From assembly GCA_002811645.1 (NCBI GenBank), contig PDIP01000122.1:240726-304725 (forward strand): 64,000 nucleotides of DNA. Reading direction: 5' to 3'. Shown here one piece after another: positions 30,022 to 40,629 of this stretch. A model generated the notes under the pieces. That model saw only the letters and a program-made list of their open reading frames with translations. It was not told where the DNA came from and did no database searches. Position numbers and translations under genes: made by a program. Each line of letters begins with the position of its first letter. The first letter of the stretch is position 1. This DNA is from Corallochytrium limacisporum (lineage: Eukaryota; Opisthokonta).

Positions 30022-31426
30022 AACTGGCTGGGACGGACGGACCGGACCATAACCAAAAGCGGCGAAGACAGGGAAAAGATGGGGGGCCCTTTGGGTCTCG
30101 CTAGCCTTTTGGTCTTTCTCCCTTAATCGGCAGACCGACAAAAAACTGCGCAAATATGGAGAAAATTGATTGGCTTGAAAGGAATAAGAAGAAAAATGAA
30201 AAGATAAGAAGAAAAAGAAGAAAAAGCTAGATAAAAAACAATGAGGAAGGACGCAGTGCCTATCAGCACCACTCCATCGCCGATGTATTTTTTTTATTAC
30301 TCCAGTGTTTGGCAGTGTGCGCACATCGAATACATTCCAATTTCATTGCACACTGAGTGCGTGTCCCCGACGGGGAGAAGGGGGGGGGTGAAACACGGAC
30401 CCCTTCTTTCATGTTGCTATCCTTCTGTAAAGAGAATGATGAGGATGCACTTATGCTGTTGTTCTTTTTTGCTTCGACTCACAAAGACCAAGGCGGCATC
30501 ATCTTTGTCTTCATTGCCATGGATGGGTTTTCTGTCGTTAATGCGCATACGCTTCAGAATGAATACGATTCCCTTGCCATTCGTGCGTCGTCATTCATCG
30601 GCTTAGGAACAATTGGGTGCGAAAGTGAGCACCGTTGTGGATGATGTTTGTGAACGATCTGTACAAAAGCAACAAAAAAGGGCGGAATGCACTTTTGTTT
30701 CGGGACTTGTTGATGACGGGCGACCATCGAAATGCCCGAAGCTTCTGACAAAGCATGCGAGAACTTCAAAGGATGTGCTCCACACTCTGGCGCCCTGCGC
30801 GGATCGGGCTCTGCTCCAATTAGGCCGTGTGCACAAGTCAGGGTGGAAACAATATTATCCAGGCCCCGCAGTGGGGGAGAGCCACCCAAGCAAAGTGGGA
30901 GATGAAGGGGGAAAGGGGGAAAAGAAGATCAGGAAGAAGAAGGGGGGGAAGAGCGAAGGGGCGGGAGGAGACGAGGGGAGGGGGGAAAGGGGGGGTTCGA
31001 CACCGTCCAAGCGTGGATTGATGCAGGATTTGGGTATCGTCTATCTGCGCACTTTTCATCTTGGTCTCTTTCCGGTGATTGTGACACATTTGCGTCAAAT
31101 TCTTATGCTTCAGATACAGGCATGCATAGGCATTCGTACTTTGACGGTGTGCACAATCCTAGATTGATGATACTTTCGACGCTTTGCAATGAAGCACTGG
31201 TGCACTTACAGCTATTCAGAGATACTGTAATCTTAAAGTTCATAGTGAAAGATTTTAGGATGCAATAAGAAGTGTGCTTCTTCTTATCATATCACTTGCC
31301 CCACATCGGGTTTTCTTTAAAGAAAAACTATTCATACGTTCGTTCTCTTGGATCTAAGCTAAAGAAGCCTGGTAAAGAAGTCAGATCGGACGTACTCCGC
31401 GAACAACAGTCCCTCGGAAACAAACC

Positions 31427-34400
31427 ATGAGGAGCAACTCGTACGACGTGAGTAAGGTCGACGATACCTACAACGTCCGTCAAGCTGAGGACGACTCTGA
31501 TGTCCTATACTATCAGCCCAAAACTGAGGCAAATGGCACCACTGGCCGTCGCGGTTTAATGGATCGCCTCCGCGGTTCCGAACCCGCTGAAAGCGATTCT
31601 TCTTTCGACCCCGGTGACCGGGCATTTGGCGACAGCCACTATGATTCCGTTGTGCGGGAACCTGAAACTGCTCACACCAACGGACAGACTGAGGAAAATG
31701 ACACCTTGGGTGGTTCCTCTGGCCATGTCACTCCCAGAGCCATTGACGACACCTCCATGAACACCGGTGCCGAGGTCTCTCCCGACAAGGCAGTTGATGA
31801 GGAGGAGATGTACGATACATCCTCCAACATGTCTGTGGAATCTGAGATCCCCAAGACTCGCTGGGGTCGTACTAAGCGCTGGATGAGGAAGCATAAATTC
31901 TGGACCTTCATCATCATTAGTGCCCCAATCACTCTGGTCATTCTGCTAATTGTGTTCCTCGTCATCATTCCCGCCGTGGCTCAGGATGCCCTGAACGGAG
32001 CCGACCTCCAAATCACCCAAGTCGTTCTCACTAACCCCGATGCTGAAAACGGAACAATTGATGCCAGAGTAGTTGGTACAGTTTCCGGTGCCGGCTCCTT
32101 TGCTGCTAACACCAAGGCTGCCCCGCTTACCATTTACAACGTGAGCAAGAAGAACCGCCGTGATGCGGACAATTCCTTGGCCCAATCTCACAACCCCGAT
32201 GACATTATTGGTCAGATCACTTTGCCGCCTCTTGAGATCCGTGGTGGCAGTGCTGGATTTAACGTGACTGCTCAACTGCAGATCCCCAATGGTGATGCCT
32301 TTAACACTGCTGCTAAGGAGATTGTGGAGATGGATGAAATCGAATGGGAGTTTTACGTTGAGAAACTTGACCTTGTGGCTGGCCTGGGCTCTCCAGTGCT
32401 GCACATCAACGGTTTGCACATGGACAAGATGGTGAAGATGGCTGGCATGGGTGGTCTGTCCAAGGTCAATATTGAAAAGTTTGACATGACACATTCCAAC
32501 CAGACCAGTGTGAACTCCATGATTACTCTGTCCATCGACAACCCTTCCGTGTTTAGCATGGACCCCGTGGGGATTCTCGAGCTGGATATGTACTACGAAG
32601 GAAAATACCTTGGCACCGGAACGACTACTTCCACTATCTCCATGGTGGAAGGCAAGAACACCATGGGAGTTTTCGCCCCCATCACACCCGAGGCCGGTAG
32701 CAACAAGCAGGTTGCAGAGCTGTTCTCCAAGTACGTCAGTGGTAAGTCTGCCACCGTCACCGCCAAAGCCAACCCCAAGAAACCCACCAACATTCCATTC
32801 TACGCTGGGGCCCTGGATGGGTACGAAGTGACCACCGTTCTGCACTCGAACATTGATGAGATTGTGGACAGCATTGACCTGCACACCATTGATCTCAACC
32901 CTAATGATGATAAGTCCTTCCACTTGACCTCAAATGCCCAAGCCGTGCTTGCTGAAATTCTGGGTCCGAATGCTTCAATGAACATCACGAAGCTGAGTTT
33001 CACCGAGCTAAACATGGTTGCGATGTCTGATGATGGCGATGACGACAAGATTATGGCCACCATTGTTGCCGATGATGTTCCCGCTAAACAGGTAAACAAT
33101 ACCACTATTGATATGCCCCTGAACAACGTACTTGCTACTATAGAGGACAAGAAAGCCTTTGTTGAGTTCGCCAACGAGCTTGTCGCCTCTGAAAACTACA
33201 ACGGTCTAGGTCTCAACGCTATTGGTGATTTCCTGGTCGAGCTTCCTATTGGCCAGTACAATCTCACGGGCATCAACTTCACAAAGCGGGTGCCCCTGAA
33301 GGGTCTGAACAACCTGGACAGCCTAAAGGTCACCAAAGTGGAGTTGCCTGGCGACGTTAAGGGTAAGGGTAAGGGTCTGCTGTCTGCCACATCCGCTACC
33401 CTGGACAACACCTCTCCAATGCAAATGGACATGAGGAAGGTTATCCTTGGTCTGAAGTACAACGATGTCATTATCGGCGAGATTGGACCTGGTGTGGATG
33501 TCCGCCTCAACGACGACGCAAAAAATCTTGTCATTGGCCGTGGTCAACAGTCATTGGCTCTGAATGGAGCCATTGTTCCGAAGAACAACGACGAGAAGAC
33601 GCAGCAGGTATTCGGTGAGTTCTTCAGCAAGTACATCAACAATGAAGCTCTCGAAGTAGAGGTTGTCGGCCTTGGTCTTGGTGGTAGCGAGACCGAACAA
33701 ATTGATTGGCTCTCTGAAATTGTTCAGGGCATCTCCACCAAGACTACTATTCAGGGCATTGTAGTCAATCTTATCCAGAACCTTACACTCACGGCAGTAG
33801 ACCTGGACGTTCCTCCTGCCGACAGTAAGGCTGGCGCTTTACTTGGTGCTTCGCTGTTGGCTCGCTACCACAACCCGTTCGGCATTAGTCTCGGTGTGGC
33901 CGAGACTGCCTTCAAGTTGCAGGTTGCGAACTACGGAACTCTGACTTCCGACACTTTTAAGCCTGTAGACTCCGACACTGGCTCCGTCGTGGGTCTGTCC
34001 TTTGAAAAGGTTCCCCTGATGTTCGACGGTAAGACCGGTGAGGAAGCATTCACTGATTTTGTCATCAAGACCCTAAAGTCCTCCGAATCTACTCTGGAGA
34101 CATCTGGCGATTTGGACATCATTGCTGTGATGAATCTGCCCTTCCGGGTGACTCTGACAGGCGTGAAGCTGGGCAACCAGTCTTCAAGCTTCGAGGGCTT
34201 CAACAATTTGCCCGGTACCGTTGTTTCCAACATCAATTTGCCCCACGATACCAAAAACGGTATTGCTCTGACCTGTGATGCTACCATTTCCAATCCATCA
34301 ATCGCCAGCGCGTCTTTGGGCGCCGTAAACTTTGATATCTTCTACAAGGATGTCAATGTCGGTACCGTTACCGCGAACACAAGCCTGAAGGCTAAAGGTA

Positions 34401-37400
34401 AGAGTACCTTGAGTCTGAATGGTGAGATGATCAAGGTGGCTGACGAGCACCTCCCACTTGTCAGTGAATTCATGTCTCGCTTCATTGCCGGTGATTTGAT
34501 TGACACTCAGGTGAGAGGCGCCTCCACTGCAGTACGAAACGATGGCTGGGCAGGTAATGCCGTCCGCGCCCTGACCCTTGACACTACGCTCCCTGGACAG
34601 AAGCTCAGTATCATCCAGACTATGCAGATTGATGCCCTATCTCTTGACGTCGACCAGAACAAGGGCACCGCCCAAGCTGGTACCACTGGTGCCACAGCAA
34701 CCTATAAGTTGCCTTACGGCTTCAGCACTGAAATTAACCAGGTGAAACTAGATTGTGGTATCAACCCTCACTCCAGTAAGTCCCGCCGTGACGGTGGCAA
34801 CCCAGACCCAGGTGCCTCTGCCGCGGCTGAAATCATAAGCGGATGGGTCGACACCAAGGACAAAGATCACACTCTCAGCATCAGTGGTTTCCAGGGTGCC
34901 CTTGAAGTCCACAACTCTGATCAGTTTGCCAGTGTCGTCCACTCTCTGGTCTTCTCCGAGACCGCTGTATTCGACATGATTGGTACCACAGATGCCAAGG
35001 TCACCACCAACATCGGTCAACTGACCCTTACCGGTGTCTCTCTTGGCAACGCCGGCATGGGAATGAAACTCAAAGGTATGAACGGTCTGAAGGATGTAAC
35101 GATTAACAGCCTTGACCTGCCCGGCCAGGATAAGGACTCTATTCTGGTCGTCACCAATGCCACGATCATGAATCCATCAGAAACGTCTGTGAACCTCGGT
35201 CCGGTCAACTTTGAGATTCTGTACAAGGGAGTGAAACTCGGCGAAGTTGTCTCTGAGAAAACCCAGCTTCTGCCGAATCAAAAGAATTCCATGTCACTGA
35301 CAGGTCACATCAAGCCTGATCTGCCCGCTGACTTCGCTACCGTTTCCGAATTTTTCACCCGTTACACCCAGAACCTGAGCTCTCCCGCGACAGTGCGCGG
35401 TCTCGGTGGTGCAGGCCCTCATGTCCCCTCCTGGCTCGCCCCGACTGTTGCCCAGTTGTCTCTGAATGCCTCTGTGCCTGGTTACGGTTCCAAGCTCGAC
35501 ATTATCAAGGGCATCACCTTCGATGCTGTGAAGACCATTGTGGCTGAGAACGGGGACACCTCGTTTGTTGTCCAAGGATCTGCCAAGTACGAGAATCCCT
35601 TCAAGTTCGACTTGGGTGTCGCTGAAATTCGTATGCATGCAGGCATTGATGATGACATTGCCTCCATGGACATGGCTGATTTTGCCAAGACAACCTACAG
35701 CAAGCCCACCGAGATTGGTCTGGACATCACCACCCCAGTCAAGGTCAACAAGCTGCAACCCTGGATTGACTTGGTCTCCAACATTGTTCTTGGCACTGAA
35801 TTCGATTTTGGTGTAAGTGGTACCACTGACGCAATGGTTGACCTTGTGATCGGTACCGTGCAGATCAACGGTCTAGCGCTGGACGTCCCGAAGATCACCC
35901 CGATAGCCGGTATGCACGGCTTTGCCGGTGAGCCCGTCATCATTGAGAACTTCAACATCCCCGGCGATGTGCCCAATGGCATTGGTTTGAACGTCGAAGC
36001 TTCTCTGGTGAACCCCAGTCCCGTTACCATGGAACTGCACTCTGCGACCTTTGATGTTTTGTACAATGATGCAACTGTGGGCCGTCTGACTTCCACTCCC
36101 ATGATCATTAAGGGTGGTATTCCCAAGACCCGTCAAGACATGAACATGACTGGCTGGATCGCTCCCATTAGCGGTGACTCCGCACTGCCCGAAATCTCTG
36201 AATTCTTTAGTGAGTATGTCCAGGGTAATCCGGCCATTCCAACCTCTGTTAAGGGCTACACCGCCTCCGGTGCTGGCAAGAACAATGAATGGATTGCTCC
36301 TGTGCTCCAAAAGGTCGTTCTGAAAACGTCTATGAAGGGTGATGCCAGCTTTAACCCCATCAAGGGGGTCACTACCACCAGCGTTGATGCCCACTTTGGC
36401 ACTGGCCGTACCAACCCGACCATGTCAATGAAGGTTGACGTCGATTTCCAGAATCCCTTCCACTTTGACCTTGTCACTGAGCAGTACCAAATCAATGCGG
36501 ATCTCAGCTACAATGGCAAGCAGTTCGGCAGCATTGCAGTGGACAAATTCACCAAGGTAGACTCTGCCACCACTACTGACATTAAGATGACCATCAGTAG
36601 CACTCTGAACGTCACCAGTCCGGAGGACAATATCGCCTTCACACGTTCCATCCTCGTTGCGAACAATACTGAAGTGTCAATGGTTGGCACTTTTGATGCT
36701 ATTGCCAAGACTAGGATCGGTGTTCTCACCATTAAGGGAGTCAACATGCAGAAAGTCGGCACGAGCATCAAATCTATGGGTGGCCTGGGCATTGTTGAAG
36801 CCAAAAACATGTTGGTACAGACATCTGACAAGGTGGGCTTGGACTACACTGTGGACTCTCATTTCAGCAACCCATCTATCGTTAGCACCACTATTGAGGG
36901 GGACACTGTCATGAATGTTGGATTCCTTAATGGCACTGTTGGTACCATCACTCTAACCGACTTCAACCTTCCCGTTGGTGACTCCATTTCTCTTTCCAAG
37001 GGCAAGGTGTGGCGCTCCGCTGGTGAGTCTGCAAACGCCCTCTTCAGCCAGTACATCCTCGGCCCGAACATCCCTCTCGTATTGTCCGCTCCCGACGACG
37101 ACAGTGGTAACTGGGTGCAGCAAGCTCTGCGGCCCCCTGCATCACTGCATGCCAGTCTGGACTCCATCAACCAAGAGTTGGTGCAAAAGACAAGCATCAA
37201 GTGGATTAAGCACCTAGCCATTAAGGACACTGAACTGGAGACCTACCTCACCTCGTACAACCCCCTCAACGTTCCGATCACTTTGAACTCTGCCACTGCA
37301 AATCTGAACTTCCACGACTCTTCCACTCAGATGGCTGTCATGGATAACCACGACCTTGGCTATGTGATCCCCGCCAACGGCACTGCAAAGGACCAAGTCA

Positions 37401-37558
37401 TTGTCACTGCGTTCAATAAGGAGCTGCCACGGGCGCTTATCGATGTCCTTGCCGGTGGCCTCTACGTTGACATTTTGGAAGGTAAGCTCGGCATTGATGT
37501 GGTTGGTTTCCCGGTGACTCTGGATTACCATCAAGACGATGTCAAGGTCGGTTTGTAG
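31427..37558 (+). CDS. Giant type II membrane protein with about six DUF3712/LEA2-like modules
   Basis: 2043 residues in one uninterrupted frame. Residues 1-157 are polar and acidic with many Ser/Thr/Asp; a basic stretch (KTRWGRTKRWMRKHKFW) precedes one membrane helix at about 158-181, predicting a cytosolic N-terminus and a very large lumenal or extracellular C-terminal part with many NxS/T sites. That part consists of about six modules of roughly 300 residues sharing: NIPG/LPGD-type turn, then ATISNPS or SLVNPSP, then (V/I)NF(D/E)I(L/F)YKGV, then SLTG or LNG, then SEFFSRY. The 'NPS ... YKDVNVGTV' motif is the LEA2-like DUF3712 pattern known mainly from fungal vacuolar or cell-surface proteins of unclear function. 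Codon use appears more biased (CTG, GGT, AAG, GCC) than in neighbours, suggesting strong expression. It is convergent with the DUF115-like gene. Confidence 0.82.
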   Translation: MRSNSYDVSKVDDTYNVRQAEDDSDVLYYQPKTEANGTTGRRGLMDRLRGSEPAESDSSFDPGDRAFGDSHYDSVVREPETAHTNGQTEENDTLGGSSGHVTPRAIDDTSMNTGAEVSPDKAVDEEEMYDTSSNMSVESEIPKTRWGRTKRWMRKHKFWTFIIISAPITLVILLIVFLVIIPAVAQDALNGADLQITQVVLTNPDAENGTIDARVVGTVSGAGSFAANTKAAPLTIYNVSKKNRRDADNSLAQSHNPDDIIGQITLPPLEIRGGSAGFNVTAQLQIPNGDAFNTAAKEIVEMDEIEWEFYVEKLDLVAGLGSPVLHINGLHMDKMVKMAGMGGLSKVNIEKFDMTHSNQTSVNSMITLSIDNPSVFSMDPVGILELDMYYEGKYLGTGTTTSTISMVEGKNTMGVFAPITPEAGSNKQVAELFSKYVSGKSATVTAKANPKKPTNIPFYAGALDGYEVTTVLHSNIDEIVDSIDLHTIDLNPNDDKSFHLTSNAQAVLAEILGPNASMNITKLSFTELNMVAMSDDGDDDKIMATIVADDVPAKQVNNTTIDMPLNNVLATIEDKKAFVEFANELVASENYNGLGLNAIGDFLVELPIGQYNLTGINFTKRVPLKGLNNLDSLKVTKVELPGDVKGKGKGLLSATSATLDNTSPMQMDMRKVILGLKYNDVIIGEIGPGVDVRLNDDAKNLVIGRGQQSLALNGAIVPKNNDEKTQQVFGEFFSKYINNEALEVEVVGLGLGGSETEQIDWLSEIVQGISTKTTIQGIVVNLIQNLTLTAVDLDVPPADSKAGALLGASLLARYHNPFGISLGVAETAFKLQVANYGTLTSDTFKPVDSDTGSVVGLSFEKVPLMFDGKTGEEAFTDFVIKTLKSSESTLETSGDLDIIAVMNLPFRVTLTGVKLGNQSSSFEGFNNLPGTVVSNINLPHDTKNGIALTCDATISNPSIASASLGAVNFDIFYKDVNVGTVTANTSLKAKGKSTLSLNGEMIKVADEHLPLVSEFMSRFIAGDLIDTQVRGASTAVRNDGWAGNAVRALTLDTTLPGQKLSIIQTMQIDALSLDVDQNKGTAQAGTTGATATYKLPYGFSTEINQVKLDCGINPHSSKSRRDGGNPDPGASAAAEIISGWVDTKDKDHTLSISGFQGALEVHNSDQFASVVHSLVFSETAVFDMIGTTDAKVTTNIGQLTLTGVSLGNAGMGMKLKGMNGLKDVTINSLDLPGQDKDSILVVTNATIMNPSETSVNLGPVNFEILYKGVKLGEVVSEKTQLLPNQKNSMSLTGHIKPDLPADFATVSEFFTRYTQNLSSPATVRGLGGAGPHVPSWLAPTVAQLSLNASVPGYGSKLDIIKGITFDAVKTIVAENGDTSFVVQGSAKYENPFKFDLGVAEIRMHAGIDDDIASMDMADFAKTTYSKPTEIGLDITTPVKVNKLQPWIDLVSNIVLGTEFDFGVSGTTDAMVDLVIGTVQINGLALDVPKITPIAGMHGFAGEPVIIENFNIPGDVPNGIGLNVEASLVNPSPVTMELHSATFDVLYNDATVGRLTSTPMIIKGGIPKTRQDMNMTGWIAPISGDSALPEISEFFSEYVQGNPAIPTSVKGYTASGAGKNNEWIAPVLQKVVLKTSMKGDASFNPIKGVTTTSVDAHFGTGRTNPTMSMKVDVDFQNPFHFDLVTEQYQINADLSYNGKQFGSIAVDKFTKVDSATTTDIKMTISSTLNVTSPEDNIAFTRSILVANNTEVSMVGTFDAIAKTRIGVLTIKGVNMQKVGTSIKSMGGLGIVEAKNMLVQTSDKVGLDYTVDSHFSNPSIVSTTIEGDTVMNVGFLNGTVGTITLTDFNLPVGDSISLSKGKVWRSAGESANALFSQYILGPNIPLVLSAPDDDSGNWVQQALRPPASLHASLDSINQELVQKTSIKWIKHLAIKDTELETYLTSYNPLNVPITLNSATANLNFHDSSTQMAVMDNHDLGYVIPANGTAKDQVIVTAFNKELPRALIDVLAGGLYVDILEGKLGIDVVGFPVTLDYHQDDVKVGL

Positions 37559-37750
37559 GTGAAAACTTGCTGCACGGCTGAATCGACGTCTATCCATAAA
37601 GAATGGCGCACATCTTATATCAGAGCGCCATCATGTTGAGAAGCAAAGAAAACTCAATTTGAGATATACTCACTTTACACTTATTACACTTCTATTCACA
37701 TTCACGAAGACAGAAATCTGTCCATATCTTGACTTCCACATGCGCATGAT

Positions 37751-40306
37751 CTACCAGTGCTTTCTGCGTTCTGCAATCAGAGGGCCGTACACATCACGTT
37801 TCAGCCAAACATACCGGTCCCTGAATGGACCACGAGGAATATGACTGAACAGCCACCTCTGCATGTGTTCCTGGCTCATTTCTGAACTGGCATAAAAGAG
37901 AGGCAAATCCTTGCTGAATGCCTCAGCCATTCTCAGATCGTATGCCATAGGAATCTTCGATGTGAAGTCTGGACCATCTGCGAACACAGCCACACCTGCC
38001 TCGCGTAAGCTTTCTATAAACAGCTGCTCTTCGTCGACGATATTTTCAAAAAGAGATCCAAACTGTACTCGTGCAACTTTATCGTCTGGTACACGACCCC
38101 CATAGCCTGCGTTCATGATCTTCGCTCCTCGACGCCTGACGAGATTGACACCCTGTAGAAAGTTCTGAAGCATCCACTTGGCACCCAAAGGATCATGGAA
38201 TTTCTTGCCTTTGCCAAAGTACCGGGGATCGAAATGATTTGGATCATTGTCATCGATGGCGACCAGATCTTCTTTCCTCGCTTCACCTGCCACGAACTCC
38301 GCCTTCTGCTGATCCACGTAGGTCATATCGACGCCAATGATGTAGATTTCGGTGAACCCCAGATAATGCAGGAGCTCCAAACCGGCAGCAGCCACAGTGC
38401 CCACGGTTTTCAAGGCAAATTGATGCTCCGGGTCGTCGGTTACCTTCTTCCTCGTGCCCTTTTCAGCAGCAAAGCTTACCCAGTGTATCTCATCCTCAAT
38501 CTCCTTGAATGCACCCCGATAGTCCACCTTAACAGTAGGGTCTTCGTACACTGCGGGGATAAATATGTGACGATATGAATCCTTTGCAGCGATCACCTCT
38601 GGTGCAATGTCTGGGCACACCAGAGAATCAATGCAAAGATAGAAGGTGGGGTTCCAGGACAGCCGATCCAAGAACAGGTCAAAGCGATTGAACACCATTG
38701 TGTACTCATGCTTCAGCAGATGCAAAGGCATTTGGGCGATGGAAGGACCGTTTCCGATGAGGAACACCCGCTTGTTCTTTTGCCGGTAGAGATTTGCCAA
38801 CTGTACTGAACCAAGCAGTGACGGACATCCGGTACTTCTGTCACGAGCCATGTCTTCCACAGTTCCTGGAGCCTCAGCGCGCGATACGTCCTTACCCAAA
38901 TATGTTGCGATTTTGGGCACGGGATGTATGTACCCTTTGCGGGGAAAGAGGTACCCTTGATATGGCAATCCACCGCAGTCAGTTTCACGCCGATGGTACA
39001 GTGTCACATCGTTATTCAATAACGGATCCTTACTTACAATGCGTCTCAGTCTATCGTCACCAACAAAGCCGATGTCGGTGAAGGTTTCATATCCTTGGAA
39101 ATAGGATCGCATGGTCAAGACTTCCTGGAATGTAAAGTGACAATCCGCCTCCATGGCACAAGTGACACACGAACCCAAGAGCACGGTGTACGGTCCCTTG
39201 CTTCTGATGAAGTACAATACGTCACTGGTCAACATCGGCAACTCCAGAGTTCCCCCCTTCTTCAAAGCCAATTGAAATAGTTCATTTCGTTCGCAGTCCT
39301 CACCGTCCTCTACGAACACATAACTGCAGAGCACCTCTTTGTGCGCCCGGACGTCAACACTCATTTTCTTGTCCAAATCTGCCACCAAGAAGTGGTTCTG
39401 TGTCTTGGTCCACTTGATAACTTCATCAAGACAACAGCGAACCTCCACTGTAGGTGCAAAGAAGAGAGCACCCGCGCCCCCGGCCTTGTCCATAGTGTCC
39501 TGAATCAACCAGGCCCGCCAGAGCTCGTTGGTATTCTTGAGATCCGGCACTTGGCTTGAAGATATGAACGATGGAAGGTCATGGAGGTCCAGGCGTCGAA
39601 TCTCTGCCACATTTCCCGTGCTGGCAATAATGTCCAACTGTGCATTAGTCAGGCCGAGATCAAACACAACCACCGGAACATCGCTGTTCCATACCTGCAT
39701 GCTACCCAATAGATTCTGCGAGTGAGAAAAGGTCTCTGCGTCTGCGTATGTCACCACAACCATATCAAAGATACTCTCTTCCCAGCTCGGCAATTTTGTC
39801 GGACGAAACATTGGTAGTGTTGCTTGTGCACTACTAAGGCAATGCTCTGCGGCCGAGTCGCAAGGTGGGCACTCCTCATCTGCATTTACCCCTTGCCCTT
39901 CTCTGGCCCGGGACAGATCATCCCTACATTTCGCCAATTGGACCTTGTCATCTTGAGCCGCTGTTGGGCTGGCATGCACTGTCGTGGTCACCGTAACGGT
40001 TTCTGCGGATCTTCCCTGGTCACGGTTGCCCTGATCTATGTGAGGGTCTGTTCCCGAAAATGCCCCTGAGAGGTACACTATCGTGAAGAGCAACCCTGCG
40101 CCCACAATTAGGGGTCCTCGACGAATTTTTGGCATCCCTACTGCGGAAGAACCAAACCGTTTCTGTGCCTCTATATCTCCGTAGCTCCTTTTTCGCATCA
40201 TGAACCCGACATTTCGACCGGCCCACGTGATGCCGATGTGGTGTATCTCAAACTTGCTTATCACACACCATGTTTTGTCTCGCTCTGTGGGTGTAAATAT
40301 TCTCAT
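37751..40306 (-). CDS. Golgi-type type II membrane protein: GT-A-like domain plus DUF115/MptE-like domain
   Basis: 851 residues. One signal anchor lies at about 64-82 (LIVGAGLLFTIVYLSGAF) after a basic cytosolic tail, then a Ser/Thr/Asp stem. Residues about 180-450 look like a glycosyltransferase fold (MVVVTYADAETF, PVVVFDLGLTNAQLDII, NELWRAWLIQDTM, GALFFAPTVEV). Residues about 510-745 match the DUF115 (MptE-like) family: KRVFLIGNGPSIAQ, YTMVFNRFDLFLDRLSWNPTFYLCIDS, and LHYLGFTEIYIIGVDMTYVD. DUF115 relatives in bacteria act in surface glycan or flagellin glycosylation. I infer a Golgi enzyme that builds or modifies glycans; substrate unknown. The first ATG is used; a pair of Met codons at residues 36-37 is an equally plausible start that gives a shorter cytosolic tail. 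It is convergent with the DUF3712 gene (192 bp). Confidence 0.72.
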   Translation of the reverse strand: MRIFTPTERDKTWCVISKFEIHHIGITWAGRNVGFMMRKRSYGDIEAQKRFGSSAVGMPKIRRGPLIVGAGLLFTIVYLSGAFSGTDPHIDQGNRDQGRSAETVTVTTTVHASPTAAQDDKVQLAKCRDDLSRAREGQGVNADEECPPCDSAAEHCLSSAQATLPMFRPTKLPSWEESIFDMVVVTYADAETFSHSQNLLGSMQVWNSDVPVVVFDLGLTNAQLDIIASTGNVAEIRRLDLHDLPSFISSSQVPDLKNTNELWRAWLIQDTMDKAGGAGALFFAPTVEVRCCLDEVIKWTKTQNHFLVADLDKKMSVDVRAHKEVLCSYVFVEDGEDCERNELFQLALKKGGTLELPMLTSDVLYFIRSKGPYTVLLGSCVTCAMEADCHFTFQEVLTMRSYFQGYETFTDIGFVGDDRLRRIVSKDPLLNNDVTLYHRRETDCGGLPYQGYLFPRKGYIHPVPKIATYLGKDVSRAEAPGTVEDMARDRSTGCPSLLGSVQLANLYRQKNKRVFLIGNGPSIAQMPLHLLKHEYTMVFNRFDLFLDRLSWNPTFYLCIDSLVCPDIAPEVIAAKDSYRHIFIPAVYEDPTVKVDYRGAFKEIEDEIHWVSFAAEKGTRKKVTDDPEHQFALKTVGTVAAAGLELLHYLGFTEIYIIGVDMTYVDQQKAEFVAGEARKEDLVAIDDNDPNHFDPRYFGKGKKFHDPLGAKWMLQNFLQGVNLVRRRGAKIMNAGYGGRVPDDKVARVQFGSLFENIVDEEQLFIESLREAGVAVFADGPDFTSKIPMAYDLRMAEAFSKDLPLFYASSEMSQEHMQRWLFSHIPRGPFRDRYVWLKRDVYGPLIAERRKHW

Positions 40307-40629
40307 ACACGCGCCCTTTTCTACCAGGTTCGTCTTCGATACCTTTCTTTGCGAAATGACATTGGGAATGTCTATCCCTTGAGGAATCTCAACTCGGTAA
40401 AACGGTTGGGGCCTCGTTGACTCTACAATCGGCGAGCCGATGTGTGGAGGACTGGCATTGGAAAACGGGAAAGTGGTAGCGCCTGCCTTAATTGGGGGGG
40501 GAAGGGTGTGAAGTACGCAGCGGGCAAAGGCTCAAGTCTTGAAAGTCAATCATCAATACGGTTCGAGTGTGATATCTAATACTTGTTGAATGTGCTAGGA
40601 AGTTCTGCTTCGGTTCTGTCAGAGTCTTG
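40307..40629. other. Spacer between DUF115-like and transporter genes
   Basis: 323 bases with the promoter of the DUF115-like gene and the 3' end of the transporter gene. It contains a G8 run at 40494-40501. Nothing else seen. Confidence 0.5.

Larger units (their letters stand above)
24446..31426. other. 7-kb region with no convincing gene
   Basis: The longest gene-free stretch of the window, upstream of both the coiled-coil gene and the giant DUF3712 gene. Scattered frames of 60-210 codons show no domains, repeats or membrane topology of note. Landmarks are a CT/C-rich palindromic stretch at about 27095-27137, G-runs at 27866-27880, a CG palindrome ending in G12 at about 29997-30021, a TCCCCGACGGGGA palindrome near 30365 followed by G9, and a purine-rich stretch at about 30890-30996. 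It could hold long regulatory DNA, non-coding transcripts or a decayed gene; I cannot distinguish these by eye. Confidence 0.45.

Noticed and set aside
32000-32923. Long minus-strand frame antisense to the DUF3712 gene
   Set aside because: It is a His/Val/Gly/Asn-rich shadow produced by the strong codon bias of the plus-strand gene, with no domain.
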